DNA of 64,000 nt, taken from contig NC_064236.1 in NCBI RefSeq assembly GCF_023101765.2, positions 19,494,993 through 19,558,992 of the forward strand, in the 5' to 3' direction. This document shows positions 43,166-52,106 of the stretch, one piece after another; position 1 is the first letter of the stretch; each line of letters begins with the position of its first letter. The stretch comes from Spodoptera frugiperda. Lineage: Eukaryota > Arthropoda > Insecta > Lepidoptera > Noctuidae. The notes below the pieces were generated by a model. That model was not told the origin of the DNA, ran no database searches, and saw only the letters and a list, made by a program, of their open reading frames with translations. The position numbers and the translations under genes are program-made.

Positions 43166-43492
43166 AAATATTTGTGAAATTATTGAATCCTATGGAATAA
43201 TCACTATTATGAAAATATATTTGGTTTTTTTTTATTAGTAAAGTCCTTTTCAGGTATAGTGAGATCAGGAAATTATGGATTCATTTTTATATGGAGGATA
43301 TTACAGATTCCAGTTCAAATTAAATAGGGACTCATACATAGCTCAGCTATACAAAATAAAGTAGAGCATCATTGCTACGCGAAAGCGGTACGAAGTTCGC
43401 TGGGTCAGCTAGTATATATATACTACTATATATATAGACACTGAATCAACATCTTCCATTGCCTTAAGGCTTTAGTTAGGGGTAATTGGATG

Positions 43493-43786
43493 AATGGCTC
43501 CCTCATTGGTCGAGTTGTCGCCAGTGCGACTGCCGGACAAGGGGTCTCGGGTTCGATTCCCGGGCCGGGAAAAATATTACTGGCCTTTTTTGGTTTCGAA
43601 AACTTCTTAGTGATAGCATGGAATCTGGAATTGTGTTCAGTATACGGTAATAGGCTCCCCTCCTATTACATGAGACTTATGACACAAATGGTGAAAAGTG
43701 GGAGTACAATGTACATCGTACAGCGGCATTATGTGCCTCAATGTGCACCTCTGCCTACCCCTTCGGGGAAAAATGGCGTGATGTTC
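43493..43786 (+). repeat. SINE family A, full length
   Basis: CTCCCTCATTGGTCGAGTTG, GTGCGACTGCCGGACAAGGG, a strong B-box CTCGGGTTCGATTCCCGGGC, TAGCATGGAATCTGGAATTG, AATAGGCTCCCCTCCTATTA, TGCACCTCTGCCTACCCCTT and CGGGG. Its close match to a tRNA-like head makes it the family A reference. The 143-codon frame over it is not a gene. Confidence 0.8.
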
Positions 43787-44637
43787 GGTACTATGTATAT
43801 GGTGTTTAGGTCCTATATTATATGTAAACATGTGTATGGATTTCGGTTGTCATATTGTACAGCATGTCATCAATATGTCATCTTGTCGTGGTGTATCTTA
43901 TTTGTCATTATAATTGACTAATAACGGGTCACGTGCTAGATTTGTGGCAATTTGTAGTTCACGCAAATAAATGTAAATTTGATTCTGTGCAAAGTGAATG
44001 CTCTGTCATAATCCCACGAAAAAAAAGCTTGCACAAATACCTATACATGTATACCGAAATCATAACATTTATAAATAGTTTACTAATAATACAAACCTTT
44101 TGAAATTTTCACAATCAAATTTTAAACAAACATACCTTGATTTCCCGCCCGATATACAAACAACCTTTTAAAAATCAATCGTCATGTCTCACCGTCGTTT
44201 TTCCCATAAAATCATTCCATTCAAGTCCTTGGGTCAATCACACAGGATGACATTTGCTATATTAATCATCGACCATCAATTACTGCTGATGGCTACTGCC
44301 ACGTGTACTTGTAGTATAGGCGATGCAATTCGAATCCCAATTCGAACATCAATAATTGTATAGGTTACAGGTCATACAAGTAAGGACAAACAGACTGATA
44401 TTTGTTATTGATTTTCAACCTTATCTCTGTGATGTAAAGTTGAGAATTGTTTTCAGAGATTGGGGTAGCTTGATGTGCTGTTGTGGGCGTATTAAAGTCG
44501 GGGCGTTTATTAAATTTATTCCAATTATAACACTTGTAGTCACTTGAGATTTTCAATTATTGGTGGCGTGGGCGATTTATTGTATTGCACCGGGTTTGGT
44601 TTTGAGACTACCCCGTCACAGCTTCTCATACCGCTGC
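43787..44637. other. host-side DNA left of the LTR element
   Basis: No gene or element recognised. Overlapping 63-codon frames on both strands at 44356-44556 have no domain. Confidence 0.45.
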
Positions 44638-44641
44638 AACT

Positions 44642-44964
44642 TGTAAGGCTAATTAGCTAGGATAAGGGTATTTTGATAATATTCAAAACAGTATACGTAC
44701 TATGAATACAACGTATTTATAGCTACATTAAAAACCTAATTAAAATCGTAGTTGTTATGATTCTAGTCAAATATTAAATTGATTATTGAAATTGTATCGA
44801 GTCGAGAGTTAAGTATTGCAACACTTTGTATAACAGTTTTTTCTTTGACATTTGAACATTCGAGATCTGACGGTTGAACCGAACACTTGTTACTTTTTTA
44901 AAATAAATCCGCTTATATCGTCACAATCCTGGTTTAATTTTAGAGATAAGGATTCGATCCTTTA
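44642..44964 (+). repeat. 5' LTR
   Basis: 323 bases from TGTAAGGCTAATTAGC to GATTCGATCCTTTA. It starts with the canonical TG but ends TTTA instead of CA. A TATA-like TATTTATAG lies at about 44711-44719 and a polyadenylation signal AATAAA at 44902-44907, consistent with promoter and processing roles. It differs from the 3' LTR by several substitutions and small indels. Confidence 0.9.
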
Positions 44965-44979
44965 TCTCAGAAGTGGGAT
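44965..44979 (+). promoter_or_regulatory. primer binding site, tRNA-Leu type
   Basis: Immediately after the LTR stands TCTCAGAAGTGGGAT. Thirteen bases (TCAGAAGTGGGAT) are complementary to the 3' part of animal tRNA-Leu, but the leading TGG that would pair with the CCA end is absent. An internally offset tRNA-Leu site is known for the mdg3/micropia/blastopia retrotransposons, which supports that placement. Confidence 0.65.
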
Positions 44980-45061
44980 AAATCTAATACGCCTACAATT
45001 TTAAAGAAATATCTTTGATCAACGTTGTTGCGTACGCAAGTCACTGGATATTATCCAAGTA

Positions 45062-46138
45062 ATGGACGCAAGCAATAAGCGTAAACGTCGCCGTGACCGG
45101 ACCAAAGAAAGAAGAACAAGGACTAGAAAGCAGCGAAGGCAACGATCGATCTATCGTGATTCTTCGTTGGAATCTCGTCGCAGTGGAGGTCGCAGTTCCC
45201 GTGAAAAGAGTACTAGCCGCCGCCGGCCGAACCGAAGTCGTAGCCACGATGAGTATCGCAGTCGGAGCAGCAGCTACGAGCAGCGTCGAAGTGGCAGCAA
45301 CGAGCAGCGTCGGCATAGCCAGGGCGTGGACGGGAGACGCAGTAGGCGAGGCCGCAGCAGACGTCCAGAATCCAGCACGGAGCGACATACACCCCCACTT
45401 CCTGGTCACGTGAGTAATACTAATGTTCTTAATAACGACACGCAAGCGTTTCTTGCTACCTTAGTGGAAGCTTTAACCAGAAATCGATCTCAGAGTAATA
45501 AATTTCCCATGCTAGGCAATGTGATTCCAGATTTTGACCCTATGGTAAAGAGTCAGACTATAGTTATGTGGATCAATAAAGTTGAAGAATGTGCTAGGCT
45601 CTACGGTTGGGGCGATGATCAAATAATTCATTACACGCTGCCTAAACTGTCAGGAATTGCTAAAACGTGGTACCAGGCCCTTCCATCTATGTCGTATTCA
45701 TGGTCTGAGTGGAAGGATAAACTGGAGCAATCATTTCCAAGTAGTGAAGACTATGCGGAATTATTAACCGAAATGTTATCAAAACGTGCGAAATTTAATG
45801 ATTCGTTAGAACATTACTATTATGAAAAAAATAATTTACTAAATCGCTGCGAAATATATGGTAGACGTGCGGTGGATTGCTTACTGTATGGGATCGAGGA
45901 TCGGTCATTGAGATTAGGTGCGAAAGCGGCTAAGTGTCAGGAGCCGGAGCAGGTCCTCACGTATTTTCAATCTATCAAGCAAAATTTACGCGAACCTGAT
46001 AAGTCTAGTGTGAATTTCGATAAACGTAGCAACACTAATCCTTCATTATCCAGTAATAGTTCTAAGCCGATGGGTACTAACAGTGAAACTAAGACTTCAA
46101 AGACGAACAATATTGCGTCAATCATAATTATGCTTTAA
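45062..46138 (+). CDS. gag: retrotransposon Gag (truncated by frame break)
   Basis: A 358-residue frame starting at the first ATG, 98 bases after the 5' LTR. Residues 1-115 are extremely rich in Arg/Ser with RS-type stretches (for example RRKQRR- and SRSRD-like motifs), probably RNA-binding. Residues about 150-305 form a retrotransposon capsid-like region (IVMWINKVEECARLYGWGDD, LPKLSGIAKTWYQAL, WKDKLEQSFPSSEDY, YYYEKNNLLNRCEIYGRRAV). The protein would assemble the particle that packages the RNA. The frame ends at TAA 46136-46138, exactly where the zinc knuckles begin in another frame, so this Gag lacks its nucleocapsid. The 134-codon minus-strand frame over the Arg-rich part is a shadow. Confidence 0.85.
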   Translation: MDASNKRKRRRDRTKERRTRTRKQRRQRSIYRDSSLESRRSGGRSSREKSTSRRRPNRSRSHDEYRSRSSSYEQRRSGSNEQRRHSQGVDGRRSRRGRSRRPESSTERHTPPLPGHVSNTNVLNNDTQAFLATLVEALTRNRSQSNKFPMLGNVIPDFDPMVKSQTIVMWINKVEECARLYGWGDDQIIHYTLPKLSGIAKTWYQALPSMSYSWSEWKDKLEQSFPSSEDYAELLTEMLSKRAKFNDSLEHYYYEKNNLLNRCEIYGRRAVDCLLYGIEDRSLRLGAKAAKCQEPEQVLTYFQSIKQNLREPDKSSVNFDKRSNTNPSLSSNSSKPMGTNSETKTSKTNNIASIIIML

Positions 46139-47345
46139 CTGCAATGAACCTGGACATTTTAGTTCTAGATGCACGAAAAAGATATTGAAGTGTAATGTTT
46201 GTTCCAAATTAGGTCATTTGGAAATTAACTGTCCCAGATTACCCTCTGACTCCGTTAATAAAATTGATAAACCTAAAGAAAAAGACGTGATGCGTATTGA
46301 AACAAATAGTACTAATGACATTAAATATTTAATTGATCTAAAACTCAACGGTGAAGTCGTTCAAGGCTACGTAGATTTGGGTAGCCAATGTACGCCGATT
46401 CGTCACAGCGAGGCTGTTAAAAGGGGAATTACGTGGACTGATAGCAACTTACCGACTATGAGGGGTATAGGTGAGAGTATAGTAATACCAGTGGGCGTAT
46501 CAAACGTCATTATTGAAATTCAAGGTATTATGGAGGAGGTCAACGCGTACATTGTTGATGATCGTGTTATTAAATATTCAGTTTTGATTGGGCATAGTTT
46601 CACAGAGAAACCGGGAATAGTTATAACGAAAACTACACACTCATTAATATTTACTCGTGATCAGTCAGTTAAACTAGAATTAAATTTGAAAACAGATATT
46701 TTAATACCCCCTAAAGAAATGTATCTATTACCCTGTTTTTCTACAAACAAATATTCTGGTATGGTTCATGTTAGTGGCTCCTTACGCGGAATCCCACGAA
46801 ATGAATATTATGTGATGCCTGGTGATTATGACATGGAAAACGGAGAGGTTAGGATACTAGTGCAAAGCTTTAGTGACAGTGCGGTTTGTTTAAAAATGGA
46901 TACGCTCATTACACGAGTTCTTTATACTAGGAATAATTTAAGTATCAATTTATTGGATTTTGATAATGCTGAGACCATGGCTGCCTTCAATTGTGGCCAA
47001 CAGCTTAGTGATTATGAGATTAATCAATTAAAAGAGTTGCTCAAGAGGTATGAAACGTGTTTTTCAGATAACCTAAAGGATTTAGGACTTACTAATGTAG
47101 TTGAAATGGAAATTAAATTAAGCGACTCTCAACCAGTAGTTTATCGCCCGTATAGGCTATCCTTTCCGGAGCGTAGACAGGTTCAATCTATGGTGAAAGA
47201 AATGATCGAAGCAGGCATAATATGTGAGTCAAACTCGCCTTACGCTAGTCCAGTCCTACTGGTAAAGAAAAAGACTGGCGAAAGCAGATTATGCGTTGAT
47301 TATCGCGCATTAAATAATAAAACAAAAAAGGAACACTACCCTTGA
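46128..47345 (+). CDS. pol: retrotransposon Pol part 1: zinc knuckles, protease, start of RT (broken)
   Basis: This frame opens just after a TAA at 46125-46127 and has no natural start; the first codons belong to the Gag nucleocapsid. It encodes two CCHC knuckles (CFNCNEPGHFSSRC at 46131-46172, and CNVCSKLGHLEINC). An aspartic protease region with VDLGSQCTPI follows, in which the active-site triad reads D-L-G rather than D-T/S-G. Then come a long linker and the RT fingers (YRPYRLSFPER, GIICESNSPYASPVLLVKKK, SRLCVDYRALN). It stops at TGA 47343-47345 inside RT, where the usual LP-LIDDQ continuation is missing two residues. Expression would require fusion to gag through a frameshift. Confidence 0.85.
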   Translation, partial: LCFNCNEPGHFSSRCTKKILKCNVCSKLGHLEINCPRLPSDSVNKIDKPKEKDVMRIETNSTNDIKYLIDLKLNGEVVQGYVDLGSQCTPIRHSEAVKRGITWTDSNLPTMRGIGESIVIPVGVSNVIIEIQGIMEEVNAYIVDDRVIKYSVLIGHSFTEKPGIVITKTTHSLIFTRDQSVKLELNLKTDILIPPKEMYLLPCFSTNKYSGMVHVSGSLRGIPRNEYYVMPGDYDMENGEVRILVQSFSDSAVCLKMDTLITRVLYTRNNLSINLLDFDNAETMAAFNCGQQLSDYEINQLKELLKRYETCFSDNLKDLGLTNVVEMEIKLSDSQPVVYRPYRLSFPERRQVQSMVKEMIEAGIICESNSPYASPVLLVKKKTGESRLCVDYRALNNKTKKEHYP

Positions 47346-49747
47346 TCGATGATCAACTTGACAGGCTAGCTGGTAATTCTTTATTCGTAAGTTTAGACCT
47401 TGCATCTGATTACTACCAAATCCCAGTAGAGGCAAATTCTCAAGACAAAACTGCATTTGTTACTCCTGATGGGCAGTATCAGTTTAAACGCATGCCTTTT
47501 GGACTAGCAAATGCTCCGCCGGTATTTCAACGAGCAATGAATAAAATACTGTCTAAAGTCGATTATACAATCGTTTATATGGATGACGTACTGATTCCTT
47601 CGCGATCCTTTGATCAGGGAATGAGACGGTTAGACGAAGTACTTCAGATCGTAAAAGAAACAGGCCTTACTCTTAAAATAAAAAAATGTAGTTTTTTCTG
47701 TACTGAGCTAGAGTTTCTAGGATTTCATGTTAGTGGCGAAGGAATACGTCCAGGGAAGCGTAAAACATTAGCAATAGAAAACTTCCCGATTCCGCGAAAC
47801 ATCCATGATATTAGACGATTTATCGGCCTAACTAGTTTTTTCCGGAGGTTCGTAAAGGACTTCGCCCTTATTGCTCGCCCACTAACGGATCTGTTAAAAT
47901 CTAAATTCGCATGGAAATGGACGGAGGAGGAGTCGGAGTCATTTAGAGTTTTGAAGGCAAAATTAGTCGAACGCCCTATATTAGCTTTATATGACCCCCA
48001 ATTAGAGACCGAAATTCATACAGACGCGTCGAAGCTAGGTATTGCAGGAATTCTCCTACAGCGAGGTACTGACGGCTTACTCAGGCCCGTGGCATATTAC
48101 AGTCGAAAAACTACAGTAGATGAGCAGAAATTTCACTCTTTTGAGTTGGAAACATTAGCTGTAGTAGCATCTTTAAATCGTTTCCGAGTCTATTTATTAG
48201 GACTAAAATTTAAAATAGTCACAGACTGTAATGTGCTACGTACAACCTTAACTAAGAGGGATCTTGTACCACGAATTTCTCGCTGGTGGATCCAATTTCA
48301 GGAGTACGACTGCGAAATTGAGTATAGACCGGGTTCTCGTATGGCTCACGTAGATGCTCTCAGTCGTGCCCCTGTGAGTGACCCATCAGATGTAGATACT
48401 GAGCATGTTTTCGATGTTCTGCGCGTAGACGTTCGGGACTGGGTCGCTACTGTACAGGGTGACGATAGCGAAATAAAACGTATAAAAGAAATATTAGAAG
48501 ACGATCAGACTAAGTTTGTGGCTGATGTGAGTAAAAATTATATGATAAAAGGTGGTTATGTCTATAAAATTTTAGATGAAGGATTGCGATGGTTAGTTCC
48601 AAGGGGTTGTAGGTGGCAAGTGTTGCGCATGAACCACGACGAGGTAGGACATTTTGGTTTCGAAAAAACGTTGAGTCGTATTAGAAGCATATTTTGGTTT
48701 CCGAAAATGCGTCGGTTTACTAAGAAATACGTCTCAGCTTGTTTGGAATGTGCGCATCATAAGGCACCTGGTGGCCCCAAAGAGGGTGTACTCCACCCAA
48801 TACCTAAGTTGGAAAAACCATTCCATACAATCCATGCTGATCACCTGGGCCCATTCATTCGCTCTAGGAGAGGCAACATGTATTTGCTCGTAATTATAGA
48901 CGCTTTTACAAAATTTATTAATATTCGAGCTGTTAGAGATACTAAGACGACTACGGCAATCAAGGTATTTAAGGAACATTTTAGTTATTTCGGCGTCCCT
49001 TCTCGCCTTATAACAGATCGTGGCTCTTGTTTCACAAGTGCAAAATTTAAGAGTTTCATGGACCAATTAAAAATAAAGCACATCTTGAATGCAGTAGCCA
49101 CTCCGAGAGCGAATGGACAGGTCGAAAGGTTTAACCGAACTATAATTGATGCTCTAAGTACAAAATGTCATGATGGAAATGATAACTTATGGGACGAATA
49201 CGTAGGTGACGTACAATTGGGTATTAATACAACTATTAATAAAACAACAGGGAAAAGCCCCTCTGAGCTTTTGTTCGGTTGTAGGTTGACGAACGCGGCA
49301 GAAAACGTATTGAGTGATGTAATTGCCGAAACAACTGAACGAATCGACGGTGATGCGTTACTAAAATTGAGGTCGAATGCTAGGGAAAGGATAGAAAAAC
49401 AACAGGATTGTGCTAAAAAGCACTTTGATAAGCGTAGGAAGAGTCGTACAACATACAATGTAGGTGATTTAGTCAGGTTAGAGAGGACAGTTATAGACAA
49501 AGATCATGTAGGAAAGTCACATAAGCTCATCCCGAAATTCCAAGGCCCCTATAGAATCCTCAAATTATTACCTAATGACAGATTTCTCGTGGAAGACACT
49601 CCAATAACAAGAAAGGGTAATAAGAGGTACGAAAATGTTGTTGCGTTGGACAAAATCCACCCTTGGATGAATTTTAAAGGTTACGCCAGTGAGAGCACTG
49701 ACAGTGATCAGAGTGAGGTTACAGAAATAGAACTAGACAGAGAGTGA
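47342..49747 (+). CDS. pol: retrotransposon Pol part 2: RT, RNase H, integrase (broken start)
   Basis: About 800 residues continuing Pol in a new frame; the listed first codon is TTG within RT and not a real start. RT: FVSLDLASDYYQIPV (usual Gly is Asp), KRMPFGLANAP and the catalytic YMDD at residues 79-82, then LEFLGFHVS. RNase H: HTDASKLGIAGILL (about 226-239), ELETLAVV, TDCNVL and AHVDALSR. Integrase: H432, H437, C467, C470 zinc binding; catalytic D500 (HADHLGPF), D559 (TDRGSCFTS) and E595 (NGQVERFNRT); a GPY/F-type module PKFQGPYRILKL near 731-742. The core makes and inserts cDNA. All main catalytic residues are present, but the upstream break means no full Pol is made. It ends with TGA at 49745-49747 after an acidic tail. 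Confidence 0.9.
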   Translation: MIDDQLDRLAGNSLFVSLDLASDYYQIPVEANSQDKTAFVTPDGQYQFKRMPFGLANAPPVFQRAMNKILSKVDYTIVYMDDVLIPSRSFDQGMRRLDEVLQIVKETGLTLKIKKCSFFCTELEFLGFHVSGEGIRPGKRKTLAIENFPIPRNIHDIRRFIGLTSFFRRFVKDFALIARPLTDLLKSKFAWKWTEEESESFRVLKAKLVERPILALYDPQLETEIHTDASKLGIAGILLQRGTDGLLRPVAYYSRKTTVDEQKFHSFELETLAVVASLNRFRVYLLGLKFKIVTDCNVLRTTLTKRDLVPRISRWWIQFQEYDCEIEYRPGSRMAHVDALSRAPVSDPSDVDTEHVFDVLRVDVRDWVATVQGDDSEIKRIKEILEDDQTKFVADVSKNYMIKGGYVYKILDEGLRWLVPRGCRWQVLRMNHDEVGHFGFEKTLSRIRSIFWFPKMRRFTKKYVSACLECAHHKAPGGPKEGVLHPIPKLEKPFHTIHADHLGPFIRSRRGNMYLLVIIDAFTKFINIRAVRDTKTTTAIKVFKEHFSYFGVPSRLITDRGSCFTSAKFKSFMDQLKIKHILNAVATPRANGQVERFNRTIIDALSTKCHDGNDNLWDEYVGDVQLGINTTINKTTGKSPSELLFGCRLTNAAENVLSDVIAETTERIDGDALLKLRSNARERIEKQQDCAKKHFDKRRKSRTTYNVGDLVRLERTVIDKDHVGKSHKLIPKFQGPYRILKLLPNDRFLVEDTPITRKGNKRYENVVALDKIHPWMNFKGYASESTDSDQSEVTEIELDRE

Positions 49748-50509
49748 ACTATTAGTCCACATAACAGGTAGTAACAATAGTATTATTACATATTGCCGAT
49801 AATAATAAAAAGCTGGGTTACTCGACTTCCCTGATGAAAATGAGTAGAAATGTGTGTCTTTATTAAGGATATATAGGTACTTGAGCAATCAGTGCAGATA
49901 ATGAATGGCATTGAGAAATCAATGTCGCACGTATAATGATTGCAAGATAGTGAGTAAGATTATAATATGTGAGCACAATTTGTCATAGAGGTCAGTGCAG
50001 ATTATGAATGGCACCAAGATAACGGTGTCGCACAGATGACCAAAGATCGTGACAGATTGTGCAAGAAACAAGGAATGAGAATGCTGATACTGATTTATGA
50101 ATTTGATTTTTGATAAAGATTTTTGGTCGATAAAAATAATTAAGCTGAATTGAGATTGACTTAGATTTAACATAAATCAAAGAAATTTTGATTGTGATAC
50201 GATTTGAATATAGCATATTAGTTGAACAGTAAAGTAAATACAGAATTTAAGTTGTGATATGAATTATTATTGAAAATAAATTATTATAGAAAATGTATTA
50301 ATAATCAAGTCTATGTTTTGTTTTGTATTTTTTTTTATTATTAGTTATTGTTGTGATCTACACCAAAGTGAAAATAAATTATTATAGAAAATGTATTAAT
50401 AATCAAGTCTTTTACCAATGTTTTGTTTTGTATTTTTTTTATTATCAAATTAGTTATTATTGTGATCTACACCAAAGTGAGAGGACTCACTTACACAGGA
50501 TGGCCGAGT
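49748..50509 (+). other. retrotransposon 3' untranslated region, no env
   Basis: Contains no envelope-like frame. Two diverged copies of AGTGCAGAT(A/T)ATGAATGGCA start at 49891 and 49994, and a tandem duplication of about 100 bases is at 50273-50370 and 50371-50479. No clear polypurine tract sits directly before the 3' LTR; the nearest purine-rich run is GTGAGAGGA at about 50477-50485. Confidence 0.7.
50273..50479 (+). repeat. tandem duplication in the retrotransposon 3' UTR
   Basis: Unit 1 (50273-50370) and unit 2 (50371-50479) both begin AAAATAAATTATTATAGAAA and end GTGATCTACACCAAAGTG. Unit 2 has extra bases (TTTTACCAAT and CAAA). The duplication lies just upstream of the 3' LTR where plus-strand priming signals are expected. 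Confidence 0.85.
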
Positions 50510-50843
50510 TGTAAGGCTAATTAGCTAGGATAAGGGTATTTTGATAATATTCAAAACAGTATACGTACTATGAATACAACGTATTTATAGCTACATTAAA
50601 AACCTAATTAAAATCGTAGTTGTTATGATTCTAGTCAAATATTAAATTGATTATATTTAAATTGTATCGAGTCGAGAGTTAAATATTGCAACACTTTGTA
50701 TAACAGTTTTTATTTGACATTTTGAAATGTGAACATTCGAGATCTGACGGTTGAACCGAACACTTGTTACCTTTTTTTAAAATAAATCTGCTTATATCGT
50801 CACAATCCTGGTTTAATTTTAGAGATAAGGATTCGATCCTTTA
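50510..50843 (+). repeat. 3' LTR
   Basis: 334 bases, same ends as the 5' LTR (TGTAAGG...CCTTTA), with AATAAA at 50781-50786. Differences include GATTATATTTAAATTG versus GATTATTGAAATTG, a GTTAA(A/G)TATT substitution and an extra GAAATGTG-type insertion near GACATTT. Confidence 0.9.
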
Positions 50844-50972
50844 AACTCAAGTGCATTGTGTGTATTGCATTCTTCCAAATATGATCTTGATTTTAGTATT
50901 ATATTCGATTCTGTGGTTTTTGATTTAGACTTACTCCAGTTAAATCTCCATGTAAATATACTAAATACCGTG

Positions 50973-51055
50973 TGTCTAATATTTTTTCATTACCTAACAG
51001 ACGGATTAAATAGATTTTTAATTTTCATACCCCGTCATCGTTCCTATTAAATTAT
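50973..51055 (+). repeat. repeat fragment shared with 295-373
   Basis: TGTCTAATATTTTTTCATTA, CCTAACAGACGGATTAAATA and TTAATTTTCATA, then CGTCATC-TTCCTATTA, match the start of the window. Confidence 0.6.
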
Positions 51056-51490
51056 TCCCATAGTTACGGATTTGGCCTCAATTCAATTCGGTCCTTTAAA
51101 ATGTTCCATAACGAACCTGTCAAAATGTAACGGCCCAGTTTAGTTTTGAACATTTCACTGGCACTTTTAGGTCGGCGCAATCAGTCTGTTTGATTGGCGT
51201 ACTGTAACCTCAAAGGGCATAGGTAAGCTCCGCGCCACGCCACAAGCCCATTACAGTTTAGAGCTCACTAGTTTCCATGGAAACTAGATGTATTATTCAA
51301 GCACTATACTGTATATTATACTATGTACTATACTATACTGTATTATTCAAGTACTACTAACTGTGTCTGTTATTCCATGAAGTAATGATTTGAATTATCT
51401 CAGTAGTACGAGTAGCACGGAGTCTGGAATAGGGTCGGGTACCTAGTTTCACTCACGGACGGAATCTAAGTTTACGAGTAGAAGTAAATC
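51056..51490. other. non-coding stretch with palindrome and short tandem repeats
   Basis: Perfect 20-bp palindrome CTAGTTTCCATGGAAACTAG at 51268-51287. It is followed by repeated ACTGTATTATTCAAG and TATACTA units (51291-51353) and a SINE A crumb (CTCAGTAGTACGAGTAGCAC, GGAGTCTGGAAT) at 51398-51433. Confidence 0.5.
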
Positions 51491-51600
51491 CGTCATTTCA
51501 ATGTAGAAAATGTGTAGAAAACCTACAAGTGACGTCACGCGATATTTCCAATCAATATCTTCGAAAGTATTATATAAACAAGACAAAACGGACATTATAA
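51491..51600 (+). repeat. dispersed repeat containing TGACGTCA (copy 3)
   Basis: AAAACCTACAAGTGACGTCA (palindrome TGACGTCA at 51530-51537), CGCGATATTTCCAATCAATA and TCTTCGAAAGTA match the reverse complement of 190-300. A further fragment (TCTAGGAAGTGAAATCACGC) is at about 53797-53816. Confidence 0.5.
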
Positions 51601-52106
51601 TAAAAAAATGTCATCGGCAATTTGACATTTTATTTTTTTTATTTTTGGGCATATTTTTAATTTAGCTTCGAAACCACAAACTTACAATAAATCTAAACCA
51701 TTACTACTTAGTGAAAACAATAACCGATCTTAATCCAAAATCCTGACGACTGATATTCATTTTTGACAGAAACTATTGAACTAATTTCAAAATTCGATCT
51801 TATTCACAAGGTTTTGGATTGAAATTGGCAGTTAGTCAATATGTAGTCAGTTGGGTACAAACTCACATCAAATCGGCGCTCAATAATCCACTGACCATAC
51901 CTTTGACAGTCATCGACAAATCATTTCCTGGCCTGTCAGTATCTGCCGCCGATTGCGGTTAATTCGGGAATATCTCCTGAAAACGTATTTACTACTGGAT
52001 TTTCAGCTTCGAGTCAGGAACGTTTCTGTCGAAGTACTGATGAACTGAACATCGACGAGTTGTTACGTTTTGGTTTAAAATATTAGTTGGTTATTGAGTA
52101 TGTAAT
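51601..52106. other. non-coding stretch, nothing recognised
   Basis: AT-rich, no element or frame recognised. Confidence 0.45.

Larger units (their letters stand above)
41127..43412 (+). mobile_element. Helitron copy C, joined head-to-tail to copy B
   Basis: Lacks the first 20-odd bases of the family and begins at CACAAAGTTAGTCTCCAAAC fused to the end of copy B. From there it follows copy A almost base for base, including both RepHel remnants, with one small deletion around 42498 where A has about 25 extra bases. It ends GGGTCAGCTAG (CTAG 43409-43412) before a T. Together B and C occupy one A|T site. Confidence 0.8.
44638..50847 (+). mobile_element. Ty3/Gypsy-type LTR retrotransposon, mdg3/micropia-like, with target duplications
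   Basis: A 6.2-kb element bounded by two LTRs (44642-44964 and 50510-50843) and the direct 4-base duplication AACT (44638-44641 and 50844-50847), the usual size for Ty3/Gypsy. Domain order is gag, protease, RT, RNase H, integrase. Integrase after RNase H rules out Ty1/Copia, and the RT and integrase motifs fit Ty3/Gypsy. The offset tRNA-Leu primer site suggests the mdg3/micropia/blastopia group. There is no env frame between 49748 and 50509. Two frame breaks (46128-46136 and 47340-47345) and LTR differences indicate a decayed, not very recent insertion. Coding sequence is GC-neutral and clearly distinct from the AT-rich host flanks. Confidence 0.9.

Noticed and set aside
35300..43412. CRISPR-like or satellite array made of direct repeats
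   Set aside because: Units are kilobase-sized with Helitron ends and RepHel remnants; there are no regular short spacers.
45041..45445. 134-codon minus-strand frame rich in Ala/Thr/Ser
   Set aside because: It is the antisense of the Arg/Ser-rich Gag N-terminus; repetitive codons keep several frames open.
48734..49500. Two minus-strand frames of 110 codons
   Set aside because: Antisense shadows of the integrase coding region.
49748..50509. Envelope gene of an errantivirus-like element
   Set aside because: No open frame of useful length or membrane-protein character exists between integrase and the 3' LTR.
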